In this document: positions 8,739-17,694 of the stretch, piece by piece
How positions within the stretch are numbered: position 1 is the first letter of the stretch
Layout of the letters: every line of letters begins with the position of its first letter
Assembly: GCF_016722785.1 (NCBI RefSeq)
Contig: NZ_JAEQNE010000007.1
Coordinates: 294,889-358,888, forward strand
From: Ramlibacter monticola
GTDB taxonomy: Bacteria; Pseudomonadota; Gammaproteobacteria; Burkholderiales; Burkholderiaceae_C
Length of the DNA stretch: 64,000 nucleotides
Direction of reading: 5' to 3'
The notes under the pieces: generated by a model
What the model saw: only the letters and a program-made list of their open reading frames with translations
Told to the model about the DNA's origin: nothing
Database searches by the model: none
Translations under genes and position numbers: made by a program

Positions 8739-8762
8739 CATTCGCAACCCGAGGCACCAGAG

Positions 8763-9236
8763 ATGGCCGACAACAACGATCCCGTGTTCCAGATCCAGCG
8801 CGTCTACATGAAGGAGGCTTCGCTGGAGCAGCCCAACAGCCCGGCCATCCTGCTGGACCAGGAGCAGCCCACCGTCGACATCCAGTTGGGCGTCGAGGCG
8901 CAGCAGGCCGCCGAGGGCGTGTACGAAGTGGCCGTGTCCGCCACCGTCACGACCAAGATCAAGGACCGCACCGTGTTCCTGGCGGAGGTCAAGCAGGCCG
9001 GCATCTTCGAGATCCGCAACGTGCCGGCCGAACAGATGCAGTCCATCATGGGCAGCGCCTGCCCGCAGATCGTCTACCCGTACCTGCGCGCCAACGTGGC
9101 CGACATGATCACGCGCGCCGGCTTCCCGCCCGTGCACCTGGCCGAAATCAACTTCCAGGCCATGTACGAGCAGCAGCAGGCGCAGCAGGCCCAGCAAGGC
9201 CAGCAAGGCGCTTCGCCCATCATCACCTCCGCCTGA
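8763..9236 (+). CDS. secB: protein-export chaperone SecB
   Basis: A 157-residue tetrameric cytosolic chaperone that delivers unfolded preproteins to SecA. Family motifs are VYMKEASLEQPNSP, the VSATVT strand, IKDRTVFLAEVKQAGIF and the C-terminal FPPVHLAEINFQAMYEQQ. A Gln-rich tail follows (QQAQQAQQGQQG). Length is close to E. coli SecB. Position directly ahead of gpsA is conserved in many proteobacteria. Confidence 0.97.
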   Translation: MADNNDPVFQIQRVYMKEASLEQPNSPAILLDQEQPTVDIQLGVEAQQAAEGVYEVAVSATVTTKIKDRTVFLAEVKQAGIFEIRNVPAEQMQSIMGSACPQIVYPYLRANVADMITRAGFPPVHLAEINFQAMYEQQQAQQAQQGQQGASPIITSA

Positions 9237-9258
9237 GGCGGCTTCCGGCGCGCGGGGC

Positions 9259-10263
9259 ATGGACATCCTCGTCCTCGGCGCCGGCGCCTGGGGCACGGCG
9301 CTGGCCATCAGCGCCGGGCAACGCCAGCGGGTGACCCTCTGGGCGCGCGACGCGGCGCAGGCCGCGGCCATGGCCGCCCAGGGCGAGAACGCCCATTACC
9401 TCCCAGGCCACCGGCTGCCTGCCGGCGTCCGCGTCGCGTCGCGCGCGGAGGGTGAGCCGCGCGCGCTCGCGCAGCGGCACGACCTGGTGATCGTCGCGAC
9501 GCCCATGGCGGCCCTGCGCCAGATGCTGGTGGAGGTCGCCGGCTGCGGCCGGCCCGTCGCCTGGCTCTGCAAGGGCTTCGAGGCGCCGGTGTCGCATCCC
9601 TACGGACTCCTCGGCCACGAGGTGCGCGCAGAAGTCGCGCCGCAGCTCGCGGCCGGCGCCCTCAGCGGCCCCAGCTTCGCGCAGGAGGTGGCCGGCGGCC
9701 AGCCGACGGCGCTGGTCGCCGCCAGCGATTCCGCGCCGGTGCGCGACGCCCTGGTCGCGGCCTTCCACGGCCCCGCCATGCGGGTGTACGTCAACGAGGA
9801 CCTCGCGGGCGTGGAGGTGGGCGGCGCGGTCAAGAACGTGCTGGCGATCGCGACCGGCCTCTGCGACGGGCTGGCGCTGGGGCTGAACGCGCGCGCGGCC
9901 CTGATCACCCGGGGCCTCGCCGAGATGACGCGCCTGGGCGCTGCCCTCGGGGCCCGGCCGGAGACCTTCATGGGTCTCTCCGGCCTCGGGGACCTGGTCC
10001 TCACGGCGACCGGCGACCTGAGCCGCAACCGGCGCGTGGGGCTCCTGCTCGCCCAGGGGCGCTCGCTGCAGCAGGCGGTGGATTCGCTCGGCCACGTGGC
10101 GGAAGGGGTCTACAGTGCCCGGACCGTGCTCGAGCGGGCGCGCCGCCTCGGCATCGAGATGCCGATCGCGGCGGGGGTGGTGGACCTGCTCGACGGGCGA
10201 ACTTCTCCCCACGATGCGGTCGCAGCCCTAATGGGGCGCGATCCGGCCGCCGAGCGCGGCTGA
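9259..10263 (+). CDS. gpsA: NAD(P)H-dependent glycerol-3-phosphate dehydrogenase
   Basis: A 334-residue enzyme that reduces dihydroxyacetone phosphate to sn-glycerol 3-phosphate for phospholipid synthesis. It has the N-terminal dinucleotide motif VLGAGAWGTALA, the LCKGFE segment, LSGPSFAQEV, and the catalytic Lys region GGAVKNVLAIATG. NARAALITRGLAEMTRLG and TFMGLSGLGDLVLTATG complete the signature. It follows secB by 22 bases, so the pair is probably co-transcribed. Confidence 0.96.
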   Translation: MDILVLGAGAWGTALAISAGQRQRVTLWARDAAQAAAMAAQGENAHYLPGHRLPAGVRVASRAEGEPRALAQRHDLVIVATPMAALRQMLVEVAGCGRPVAWLCKGFEAPVSHPYGLLGHEVRAEVAPQLAAGALSGPSFAQEVAGGQPTALVAASDSAPVRDALVAAFHGPAMRVYVNEDLAGVEVGGAVKNVLAIATGLCDGLALGLNARAALITRGLAEMTRLGAALGARPETFMGLSGLGDLVLTATGDLSRNRRVGLLLAQGRSLQQAVDSLGHVAEGVYSARTVLERARRLGIEMPIAAGVVDLLDGRTSPHDAVAALMGRDPAAERG

Positions 10264-10360
10264 TCGGCTTTTTATTCCTTCGGTTACCTAGGGAGCTTCC
10301 CGCCCCCACCGGGCGCGGCGGTGCACTAGCCTGCGGGTCCCCAACGAAGAAGGAATTCCC

Positions 10361-11035
10361 ATGCGCCGGTCCGCCCTTGTCCTGGCCCTTGCCACATCCG
10401 CCGCTCTCGTGGCGGCGTGCTCAAGCATGTCCAATCCGTTCTCGAGTTCGAGCAGCGCCTCCGCCAGCCCGATGAGCTTCTTCGTCACCAGCAAGAATCC
10501 GGGCAAGGGCGCGGACTTCGGCGGGTTGGCGGGTGCCGACCAGTACTGCCAGTCGCTGGCGAGCGCGGCGGGCGCCGGCGGCAAGACCTGGCGCGCCTAC
10601 CTGAGCACCACCGGCGCGGGATCCGTCAATGCCCGCGACCGCATCGGGCGCGGCCCCTGGATGAACGCCAAGGGCGAGACGATCGCCGGCAGTGTCGACG
10701 AACTGCACGGGACGAACCGGCTCACCAAGCAGACGGCCCTGACCGAGCGCGGCGAGGTCGTGGCGGGGCGCGGCGACGCGGTGAACATGCACGACGTGCT
10801 GACCGGCTCGACGCCGGACGGCCGGGCCTCCACGGCCACCGGCGACACCACCTGCGGCAACTGGACCAAGAGCGGGGAAGGCTCCGCGATCGTCGGCCAC
10901 CACGACCGCACCGGCCTCAACGAGGAGCCGCCGGCGAAGTCCTGGAACTCCTCGCACGGATCGCGCGGCTGCGGGCTGGACGCGCTGAAGGCGACCGGCG
11001 GCGACGGCCGGCTGTACTGCTTCGCCGCCAACTGA
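10361..11035 (+). CDS. lipoprotein with a lectin/endostatin-like fold (putative)
   Basis: A 224-residue protein with a lipobox signal (SAALVAACSS, lipidated Cys at 20) and a Ser-rich linker. A Cys-containing globular domain follows. It starts SFFVTSKNPGKGADFGGLAGADQYCQSLA and has WRAYLS and CGLDALKATGGDGRLYCFAAN at the end. The FFVTS..ADQYCQ.LA..WRAYLS pattern is the one seen in endostatin/DUF1554-like lectin domains. It is probably at the outer membrane. Function unknown; the fold is an inference from the pattern. Confidence 0.6.
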   Translation: MRRSALVLALATSAALVAACSSMSNPFSSSSSASASPMSFFVTSKNPGKGADFGGLAGADQYCQSLASAAGAGGKTWRAYLSTTGAGSVNARDRIGRGPWMNAKGETIAGSVDELHGTNRLTKQTALTERGEVVAGRGDAVNMHDVLTGSTPDGRASTATGDTTCGNWTKSGEGSAIVGHHDRTGLNEEPPAKSWNSSHGSRGCGLDALKATGGDGRLYCFAAN

Positions 11036-11044
11036 AGGCGCTGG

Positions 11045-11377
11045 CTAGGCCCGCACGGCGTCGGTGATCTTCGCCAGCGCCTCGTGCAGTTCCTCCACCC
11101 GGGAGGGCCGCACGACGCGGGCTACTTCCCGGCCGTCCTTCAGGAAGACCAGGGTGGGCCACAGCTTCACGCGGAAGCTGCGGCCCAGCGGCCGCCCGGG
11201 GCCGTCCTCCACCTTCAGGTAGCGCAGCCCGGGGTGCGCCTCGAGCGCGGCGGCGATCATCGGCTGGGCATTGCTGCACCAGCCGCACCAGTTCGTGCCG
11301 AAGTCCAGCACCGTGGGGCCGCTGTACGCGTCCACCTCCGCACGCGGCGGCTCGGTCGGGGCATAAGTCGGGTTCAT
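11045..11377 (-). CDS. thioredoxin-family protein with CGWC active site
   Basis: A 110-residue single thioredoxin domain without a signal peptide. The redox site is WCGWC (Cys31, Cys34) instead of the usual WCGPC. The cis-Pro loop is RVKLWPTLVFLKDG. Replacing Pro by Trp between the cysteines is expected to shift redox potential or substrate choice. The ATG at 11377 is chosen because upstream codons are Arg-rich and not thioredoxin-like. It converges on the lipoprotein gene. Confidence 0.85.
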   Translation of the reverse strand: MNPTYAPTEPPRAEVDAYSGPTVLDFGTNWCGWCSNAQPMIAAALEAHPGLRYLKVEDGPGRPLGRSFRVKLWPTLVFLKDGREVARVVRPSRVEELHEALAKITDAVRA

Positions 11378-11448
11378 GGGGCGATTGTCGGACCGCCGGC
11401 GCCGCGCGCAGTCAGCGCCTCCCGCCAGAAGCTGTGGGAACGCCGGCG

Positions 11449-11847
11449 CTAGTCGAGGACCAGCTGCGTCTGCGTGACCACCGAGCACAGCCGGCCCTGC
11501 TCGTTGCGCACGGTGGTCTGCCAGACCATCGTGGTCCGGCCCCGGTGCAGCGCGACGCTCTCGGCGGTCACGGTGGTGTTCACGGCCGCGCCGCCGATGA
11601 ACTTGGTGCTGGAATCCGTGGTGGTCGTGCGCTTGCCGGGCGGCAGGTTCAGCAGCGTGCCCACGGCGCCGAGCGTGTCGGCGAACGCCATGTGCGCGCC
11701 GCCGTGCAGGATCCCGCCCGCCGTGCAGAGGTCCGGGCGCACGAGCATCGTGGCGACGACGCGTTCCGGCGTCGCCTCGGTGAGCTTCACGCCCATCAGG
11801 CCGGGGAAGAGCGGTTCGAACAGCTGCTGGATCTCGCCGACGTTCAT
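11449..11847 (-). CDS. PaaI-type hotdog thioesterase
   Basis: A 132-residue hotdog protein. The GGILHGGAHMAFADTLGAVG segment holds the HGG motif and the helix with the catalytic acid. SSTKFIGGA and ESVALHRGRTTMVWQT follow. This is the PaaI/DUF4442-like layout for small acyl-CoA thioesterases. The exact acyl-CoA is unknown. It is divergent from nadC with 83 bases between starts. Confidence 0.85.
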   Translation of the reverse strand: MNVGEIQQLFEPLFPGLMGVKLTEATPERVVATMLVRPDLCTAGGILHGGAHMAFADTLGAVGTLLNLPPGKRTTTTDSSTKFIGGAAVNTTVTAESVALHRGRTTMVWQTTVRNEQGRLCSVVTQTQLVLD

Positions 11848-11930
11848 GGGAACCTCCGTGGACGGGGACTGTAGCGCCTGCGGCAGTGGCGCTGCCAGCG
11901 GGGGGATACGCCGGCGGTTATGCTTGCCCC

Positions 11931-12797
11931 ATGAGTCCCGTGTTCGATTTCTCCCTTTCCGCGGTCGCGGAACTCGCGCGCAGCGATGCCGCGCGCGCCC
12001 TCGCCGAGGACCTGGGCGCAGGCGACCTGACCGCTTCGCTCGTGCCCGCCGGCCGCCGCGCCCGGGCGCGCGTGCTGGCGCGCGAAAGCGCCGTGATCTG
12101 CGGCGCGCCCTGGGCCGAGGCCGCGCTGCGCCAGGTCGACCCCGGGCTGCAGGTGCAGTGGCTCGTCGGCGAAGGCGAGCGCTGCGCCGCCGACCAGGTC
12201 GTGCTGCAGGTCGAGGGCGCCGCGCGCTCCCTGCTCACGGCGGAACGCACCGCGCTGAACTTCCTGCAGCTCCTGAGCGCCGTCGCGACGAAGACGGCCA
12301 CCTACGTCGAGGCCGTGCGCGGCACGCGCGCGCGCATCGTCGACACCCGCAAGACGCTGCCCGGCCTGCGGCTGGCGCAGAAGTACGCGGTGCGCACCGG
12401 CGGCGGCCTCAACCACCGCATCGGCCTCTACGACGCCGTGCTGATCAAGGAGAACCACATCGCAGCGGCCGGCGGCGTGGTGCCGGTCCTGCAGGCGGCC
12501 CAGCGCGTCGCCGGCCACGCGAGCTTCATCGAGATCGAGGTGGAGACGCTGGAGCAGCTGCGCGAGGCGCTGGAGGCCGGGGCGAAGATGGTCCTGCTGG
12601 ACAACATGGACCTGCCGACGCTGCGCGAGGCGGTCCGCCTCAATGCCGGCCGCGCGATCCTGGAGATCTCCGGCGGCGTCACGCTGGAGCGCCTGCGCGA
12701 GCTGGCGGAGACGGGCGTCGACCGCATCTCCATCGGCACCCTGACGAAGGACGTGAAGGCCACGGACTTCTCCATGCGGCTGAAAGAAATCGAATGA
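11931..12797 (+). CDS. nadC: nicotinate-nucleotide pyrophosphorylase (quinolinate PRTase)
   Basis: A 288-residue enzyme converting quinolinate and PRPP to nicotinate mononucleotide, CO2 and PPi. Motifs: ALAEDLGAGDLTASLV, AERTALNFLQLLS, DTRKTLPGLRLAQKYAV, GGGLNHRIGLYDAVLIKENH and LDNMDLPTLREAV. The ATG at 11931 is preferred because an earlier in-frame ATG (11886) adds a Gly/Tyr-rich extension foreign to the family. Its TGA overlaps the nadA ATG (ATGA), indicating translational coupling. Confidence 0.96.
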   Translation: MSPVFDFSLSAVAELARSDAARALAEDLGAGDLTASLVPAGRRARARVLARESAVICGAPWAEAALRQVDPGLQVQWLVGEGERCAADQVVLQVEGAARSLLTAERTALNFLQLLSAVATKTATYVEAVRGTRARIVDTRKTLPGLRLAQKYAVRTGGGLNHRIGLYDAVLIKENHIAAAGGVVPVLQAAQRVAGHASFIEIEVETLEQLREALEAGAKMVLLDNMDLPTLREAVRLNAGRAILEISGGVTLERLRELAETGVDRISIGTLTKDVKATDFSMRLKEIE

Positions 12798-13912
12798 GCG
12801 TTGTCATCCCGATCAAGGACGTAGAGTACGAGCACCCGCTGCCCGGCAACACCTGCGACACCAAGCACGCCTGGGCGCGCGTGCCCCTCGAGCCGTCGCC
12901 GGCCGAGCGCGCGGCGCTGAAGGACAGGATCAAGCGCCTGCTGAAGGAGCGCAACGCGGTCATGGTGTCGCACTACTACGTGCACCCGGACCTGCAGGAC
13001 CTGGCGGAAGAGACCGGCGGCATCGTCAGCGACTCGCTGGAGATGGCGCGCTTCGGCCGCGACCACCCGGCGCAGGCGCTGGTGGTGTCCGGCGTGAAGT
13101 TCATGGGCGAGACGGCGAAGATCCTGTCGCCGGAAAAGCGCGTGCTGATGCCCGACCTGGACGCCACCTGCTCGCTGGACCTGGGCTGCCCGGAGGACGA
13201 ATTCGACGCGTTCTGCCGCCAGCATCCGGACCGCACCGTGGTGGTCTACGCCAACACCAGCGCCGCCGTGAAGGCGCGCTCGGACTGGCTGGTGACCTCC
13301 AGCTGCGCGCTCGACATCGTGCGCGCGCTCAAGGCCAAGGGCCACCGGATCCTGTGGGCGCCCGACAAGCACCTGGGCGGCTACATCCAGCGCGAGACCG
13401 GTGCCGACATGGTGTTCTGGAACGGCTCGTGCATCGTGCACGACGAGTTCAAGGCCTTCGAGCTGGCGGACCTGAAGAAGCAATACCCGAACGCCAAGGT
13501 GCTGGTGCACCCCGAGTCGCCCGCCGATGTGGTGGCGCTGGCCGATGCGGTCGGCTCGACCTCGGGGATCCTGAAGGCGGCGCGCGAGTTCGACGCCCGC
13601 GAGTTCATCGTGGCCACCGACAACGGCATGATGCACAAGCTGCGCACGCTGAACCCGGACAAGGTGTTCATCGAGGCCCCCACCGCGGGCAACAGCGCCA
13701 CCTGCAAGAGCTGCGCGCACTGCCCCTGGATGGCCATGAACGGCCTGGCGGGCCTGGCCCACGTGCTGGAGACGGGCGCCAACGAAGTGTTCGTGGACCC
13801 CGCGATCGTCGAGCGGGCGCGGGTGCCGATCGACCGCATGCTGGCCTTCACGGCGGCGCTGAAGGCGGGGCAGCCCGCCGGCGCGCTGGTGCCGGACATC
13901 GGCGCCGCCTGA
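12794..13912 (+). CDS. nadA: quinolinate synthase
   Basis: A 372-residue [4Fe-4S] enzyme condensing iminoaspartate with dihydroxyacetone phosphate to quinolinate. Motifs: AVMVSHYYVHPDLQDLAEETGG, CSLDLGCP, ATDNGMMHKL and NSATCKSCAHCPWMAMN, which supplies a cluster Cys. It overlaps nadC by 4 bases. With nadB at 15.2-16.8 kb on the other strand, the whole aspartate-to-NaMN route is encoded within 5 kb. Confidence 0.97.
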   Translation: MSVVIPIKDVEYEHPLPGNTCDTKHAWARVPLEPSPAERAALKDRIKRLLKERNAVMVSHYYVHPDLQDLAEETGGIVSDSLEMARFGRDHPAQALVVSGVKFMGETAKILSPEKRVLMPDLDATCSLDLGCPEDEFDAFCRQHPDRTVVVYANTSAAVKARSDWLVTSSCALDIVRALKAKGHRILWAPDKHLGGYIQRETGADMVFWNGSCIVHDEFKAFELADLKKQYPNAKVLVHPESPADVVALADAVGSTSGILKAAREFDAREFIVATDNGMMHKLRTLNPDKVFIEAPTAGNSATCKSCAHCPWMAMNGLAGLAHVLETGANEVFVDPAIVERARVPIDRMLAFTAALKAGQPAGALVPDIGAA

Positions 13913-13915
13913 CGC

Positions 13916-14209
13916 TCAGTTGCAGCTGGCGATGCTCACCGGCAGCGTCTCGATGCGGCGCTCGACCTCCGCGACGAGGGGCTGACCCCGGGCCATCGCC
14001 TCCACCACGGTGGGTAGCGACAGCGAGGACTGGTGCGCCTGCGCGCTTTCCCAGGTCTCCACCACCCACAGCGTGTGCTCGTCGTGGATGTCCTTGGCGA
14101 TGATGTAGTGGATGCACCCGGGCATGGCCTTGCTGCCCTGGACCAGGATGCCCACCAGGGTGTCGCGCTGGCCGGGCAGCGTCTTCATTTTCGAGATCAG
14201 GCCGTACAA
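13916..14209 (-). CDS. ABM-domain quinol monooxygenase-like protein
   Basis: A 97-residue ferredoxin-like alpha/beta protein. Features are YGLISKMKTLPGQRDTLVGIL, GCIHYIIAKD and LWVVETWESAQAHQSSL, the antibiotic-biosynthesis-monooxygenase (YgiN-like) pattern. Such dimers oxidise quinols or act on small aromatics; no substrate is indicated here. It converges on nadA with 3 bases between stops. Confidence 0.8.
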   Translation of the reverse strand: MYGLISKMKTLPGQRDTLVGILVQGSKAMPGCIHYIIAKDIHDEHTLWVVETWESAQAHQSSLSLPTVVEAMARGQPLVAEVERRIETLPVSIASCN

Positions 14210-14433
14210 GGAAGCTCTCCTCGCTGGGCCTCCATGGTAGGACGAATCGGTGCGGCCGGTGCCGCGTCCGCGGGCAGGCGGAAGCGCGACACGGCCGCGC
14301 CTAGCTGCTCGGCCCGCGTCTTCACCTCGTGCGCGGAGGCGACCGAGCCGTGCGCCAGCTGAGCGTTGTCGGCGCTCACCGACTCCAGGCCCGCAACGGC
14401 GCGCTCCGAGGCGCTCCCGGGACCGCTGCCGAG
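14197..14433 (-). pseudogene. degraded C-terminus of a methyl-accepting chemotaxis-like protein (tentative)
   Basis: An open frame without a convincing start reads ESVSADNAQLAHGSVASAHE and then RAEQLGAAVSRFRL, resembling the last helix and tail of MCP signalling domains. No sensor or HAMP part is present, because the next gene ends at 14441. It overlaps the ABM gene start by 13 bases. It is best read as a remnant left by deletion; the similarity is by eye only. Confidence 0.35.
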
Positions 14434-14440
14434 CCCCGGA

Positions 14441-15160
14441 TCAGTTCGTTTCGGGAAGGGGCGGCAACGCCTGCAGCACCTGCTTCACGGCTGGCGGCAG
14501 CTCCAGCACCTCCGGCCGGGTGATCACGCCGATCGCCAGTGCGTCGAGCCCGTCGACCATGGCGCACCTGAAGCCGATGTCCGGCTGCTTGAGGCACTCG
14601 AACACGCCCCGGGGAGTGCCGTCCTGCCGGAAGCGGCTCGGGTGGAAGGCGTAGACGATGTCCTCGGCGTTGCGCGGATAGACCGTCCGCTGCAGCAGTT
14701 CCGGCGGGTACTTGTCGCCCGTGAGGCTGCGGATCACGTAGGCCATGCGCGGCGACAGCTGCGACAGCGGCTGCTTCGTGTCCGTCGTGTGCGCCCCGTG
14801 CAGGCCGACCATGGTCACTGCGATGGGCCGGCCATCGGAGAACGTCCGTTCCGCGCCGCCCAGGAAGATCAGCCCGCAGGCCGACTCGCACCTGCCGGAG
14901 ACGGAAGTGGGGAGGCCTTCGGAGCGGATGCGGTGGCCGACGTGGTAGCCGTTCCAGAGGTCGCCGCCGGGGCTTTCGTGCAGCAGCACCAGCCGCAGCG
15001 GTCCGCGCGCCAGCGCGTTGCGCAGCTCCACCAGTTCGTTGCCGGTGACCGGGCCGGACATGACCAGCACGTCGTCCACCCGGTGGAATTCCATGGCGCG
15101 CGCCGGCGCCGCGAGCAGCGGCAGCAGGCAGGCAGCCAGGACGAGGCGGCGGCGCGACAT
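14441..15160 (-). CDS. secreted ClpP-like / crotonase-fold protein
   Basis: A 239-residue exported protein with a signal peptide (RRRLVLAACLLPLLAAPARA). The mature part has VMSGPVTGNELVELRNAL, VLLHESPGGDLWNGYHVG and GRCESACGLIFLGGAER. That is the order found in periplasmic ClpP-fold proteins, with the Ser of ESAC in the nucleophile position and His in the later GLHGAH. Whether it is proteolytically active is unknown. It lies downstream of nadB on the same strand, 43 bases away. Confidence 0.7.
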   Translation of the reverse strand: MSRRRLVLAACLLPLLAAPARAMEFHRVDDVLVMSGPVTGNELVELRNALARGPLRLVLLHESPGGDLWNGYHVGHRIRSEGLPTSVSGRCESACGLIFLGGAERTFSDGRPIAVTMVGLHGAHTTDTKQPLSQLSPRMAYVIRSLTGDKYPPELLQRTVYPRNAEDIVYAFHPSRFRQDGTPRGVFECLKQPDIGFRCAMVDGLDALAIGVITRPEVLELPPAVKQVLQALPPLPETN

Positions 15161-15203
15161 GGACGCCGCGTTATAGCAAGCGCTCGCACGCGCCGCCAGG
15201 GGA

Positions 15204-16787
15204 TCAGCCGCCGGGACTCAGCGTCGTGGGCAGCGCCACCGGCGCCAGCTGCGGGTAGTCGCGGCTGAAGTGCAGGCCACGGCTTTCGTGCCGCGACTGC
15301 GCCGAGCGCACGATCAGGTCGGCGACCGTCACCAGGTTGCGCAGCTCCAGCAGGTCGCGCGTGACGTGGAAGGCGCTGTAGAACTCCTGGATCTCGCCCT
15401 GCAGCAGCCCGATGCGGTGCGCGGCGCGGTCCAGGCGCTTGTTGGTGCGGACGATGCCCACGTAGTCCCACATGAAGCGGCGCAGCTCGTCCCAATTGTG
15501 CGAGATCACGACGGCTTCGTCGGCGTCGGTCACGCGGCTGTCGTCCCAGGCGGGCACCGCCGGCGGCGCCGGCAGCGGCGTGGCCAGGATGTCGTTGGCG
15601 GCGGAGCGGGCGAACACCATGCACTCCACCAGCGAGTTGCTGGCCAGCCGGTTGGCCCCGTGCAGGCCGGTGTAGGCGGTCTCGCCGATCGCGTGCAGGC
15701 CGGCCAGGTCGGTGCGGCCGGACAGGTCCGTGTGCACGCCGCCGCAGGTGTAGTGGGCGGCCGGCACGACCGGGATCGGCTGCTTCGTGATGTCGATGCC
15801 CAGCTCCAGGCAGCGGGCGTGGATGTTCGGGAAGTGCTCCCGCACGAACTCCGGCGGCTGGTGCGAGATGTCCAGCAGCACGCAGTCGAGGCCGTGCTTC
15901 TTCATCTCGAAGTCGATCGCGCGCGCCACCACGTCGCGCGGGGCCAGTTCCAGCCGCGGGTCGTGGTTCGGCATGAAGCGCGTGCCATCCGGCAGCATCA
16001 GCCGGCCGCCTTCGCCGCGCACCGCTTCGGAGATCAGGAAGTTCTTGACGTGGGGGTGGTACAGGCAGGTCGGGTGGAACTGGATGAACTCCATGTTCGT
16101 CGCGCGGCAGCCCGCGCGCCAGGCCGCGGCGATGCCGTCGCCGGTCGCCGTGTCCGGGTTGGTCGTGTACAGGTAGACCTTGCCCGCGCCCCCGGTCGCC
16201 AGGATGGTGTGCGGCGCGCGGAAGGTGAGCACTTCGTCGGTGTCCTCGTCCAGCGCGTACAGGCCCAGGCAGCGGTTCGGCTGCTGGCCGAGCTTGGCGG
16301 CGTAGATCAGGTCCACCAGCATGTGGTGTTCCAGGATCGTGATGTTCGACGTGCGCTTCACGCGTTCGATCAGCGTCCGCTGCACCGCGGCGCCGGTGGC
16401 GTCGGTCACGTGCACGATGCGGCGGGCGCTGTGGCCGCCCTCGCGCGTGAGGTGCAGCTGGCCATCCTCCTCGGAGAAGGGCACGCCCAGCTGGCGCAGC
16501 CAGGCCACGCTCTCGGGCGCGTGCTCCACCACGAAGCGCGTGGCCTCGGGGTCGGACAGGCCGGCGCCGGCGACCAGGGTGTCGTCGACGTGGCTGTCGA
16601 AGCTGTCGCTCGCGTCCATCACGGCGGCGATGCCGCCCTGCGCCCAGCCGCTGGAGCCGTCGGACATCGCGCGCTTGGTGAGGATCGCGACCCGGTGCGT
16701 GGGCGCGAGGTGGAGCGCCGCGGACAGGCCCGCGAGGCCGCTGCCGACGATCAGGACGTCGAAATCGCGAGGAATGGCTTGGCTCAC
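15204..16787 (-). CDS. nadB: L-aspartate oxidase
   Basis: A 527-residue flavoenzyme oxidising L-aspartate to iminoaspartate, the substrate for NadA. FAD-binding motif VLIVGSGLAGLSAALHLA near the N-terminus; then SSGWAQGGIAAVMD, TGGAGKVYLYTTNPDTATGDG, EFIQFHPTCLYHP and the succinate-dehydrogenase-like substrate motif SEAVRGEGGRL. PAAHYTCGGVHTD and GETAYTGLHGANRLASNSLVE complete the family signature. Length matches E. coli NadB. Confidence 0.97.
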   Translation of the reverse strand: MSQAIPRDFDVLIVGSGLAGLSAALHLAPTHRVAILTKRAMSDGSSGWAQGGIAAVMDASDSFDSHVDDTLVAGAGLSDPEATRFVVEHAPESVAWLRQLGVPFSEEDGQLHLTREGGHSARRIVHVTDATGAAVQRTLIERVKRTSNITILEHHMLVDLIYAAKLGQQPNRCLGLYALDEDTDEVLTFRAPHTILATGGAGKVYLYTTNPDTATGDGIAAAWRAGCRATNMEFIQFHPTCLYHPHVKNFLISEAVRGEGGRLMLPDGTRFMPNHDPRLELAPRDVVARAIDFEMKKHGLDCVLLDISHQPPEFVREHFPNIHARCLELGIDITKQPIPVVPAAHYTCGGVHTDLSGRTDLAGLHAIGETAYTGLHGANRLASNSLVECMVFARSAANDILATPLPAPPAVPAWDDSRVTDADEAVVISHNWDELRRFMWDYVGIVRTNKRLDRAAHRIGLLQGEIQEFYSAFHVTRDLLELRNLVTVADLIVRSAQSRHESRGLHFSRDYPQLAPVALPTTLSPGG

Positions 16788-16818
16788 GATGTCTCCCGGA
16801 AAATCGTTGTGGTGCTGC

Positions 16819-17682
16819 TCAGGCCGGCTGGTAGGCGAGCCGGACGTAGATCGGCGCGTAGGCTTCGGCCTGCGTCAGCTCGATCAGGGTTTCCTTGGCC
16901 AGTTCGAGGGTGGCGATGAAGGTCACGATCAGCACCGGCACGCCGCGGGTGGGATCGAACAGCTGCTCGAACTCGACGAACTTGCGGCCCTGCAGCTTCT
17001 TGAGCACCAGGCTCATGTGCTCGCGCACCGACAGTTCCTCGCGCGTGATCTTGTGGTGCTGCACCAGCTTCGCTCGGCGCAGGATGTCGCGCCAGGCTTC
17101 CTGCAGGTCCAGGATGTGGACGTCGGGGAAGCGGGGCTGCAGCGACTGCTCGATGTAGACCTGCGCCCGCAGCACGTCGCGGCCCACCTGCGGCATCTCG
17201 TTGAGGCGGAAGGCGGCGGCCTTCATCTGCTCGTATTCGAGCAGGCGCCGCACCAGTTCCGCGCGTGGGTCCTCGGCTTCCTCGCCTTCGGCCGTCTTCT
17301 TGGGCGGCAGCAGCATGCGCGACTTGATCTCGATGAGCATGGCGGCCATCAGCAGGTATTCGGCGGCCAGTTCGAGGTTGCGCTCGCGGATCTCTTCGAC
17401 GTACTGCAGGTACTGGCGGGTCACCGCCGCCATCGGGATGTCGAGGATGTTGAAGTTCTGCTTGCGGATCAGGTACAGCAGCAGGTCCAGCGGGCCCTCG
17501 AAGGCTTCGAGGAAGATCTCGAGCGCATCCGGCGGGATGTACAGGTCCTGCGGCAGGGCGAACAGGGGCTCGCCGTACAGGCGCGCGAGCGCGACCTGGT
17601 CCACCACCTCCGGCAGGCCGATCTCTTCGGCGGCAGTCGGCCGGACCGGCAGTTCCGGCAGGCTGGTTTCGCTGCTGTCCAT
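16819..17682 (-). CDS. scpA: segregation and condensation protein A
   Basis: A 287-residue kleisin-like subunit of the SMC-ScpAB condensin. The N-terminal SMC-binding region is FEGPLDLLLYLIRKQNFNIL, followed by AAEYLLMAAMLIEIKSRMLLP and a charged linker. The C-terminal winged-helix part contains FVEFEQLF and VLIVTFIATLELAKE. It is followed downstream by nadB (31 bases) and preceded by a DUF3460 gene. scpB is not in the window. Confidence 0.92.
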   Translation of the reverse strand: MDSSETSLPELPVRPTAAEEIGLPEVVDQVALARLYGEPLFALPQDLYIPPDALEIFLEAFEGPLDLLLYLIRKQNFNILDIPMAAVTRQYLQYVEEIRERNLELAAEYLLMAAMLIEIKSRMLLPPKKTAEGEEAEDPRAELVRRLLEYEQMKAAAFRLNEMPQVGRDVLRAQVYIEQSLQPRFPDVHILDLQEAWRDILRRAKLVQHHKITREELSVREHMSLVLKKLQGRKFVEFEQLFDPTRGVPVLIVTFIATLELAKETLIELTQAEAYAPIYVRLAYQPA

Positions 17683-17694
17683 CGGACCGCGCCG

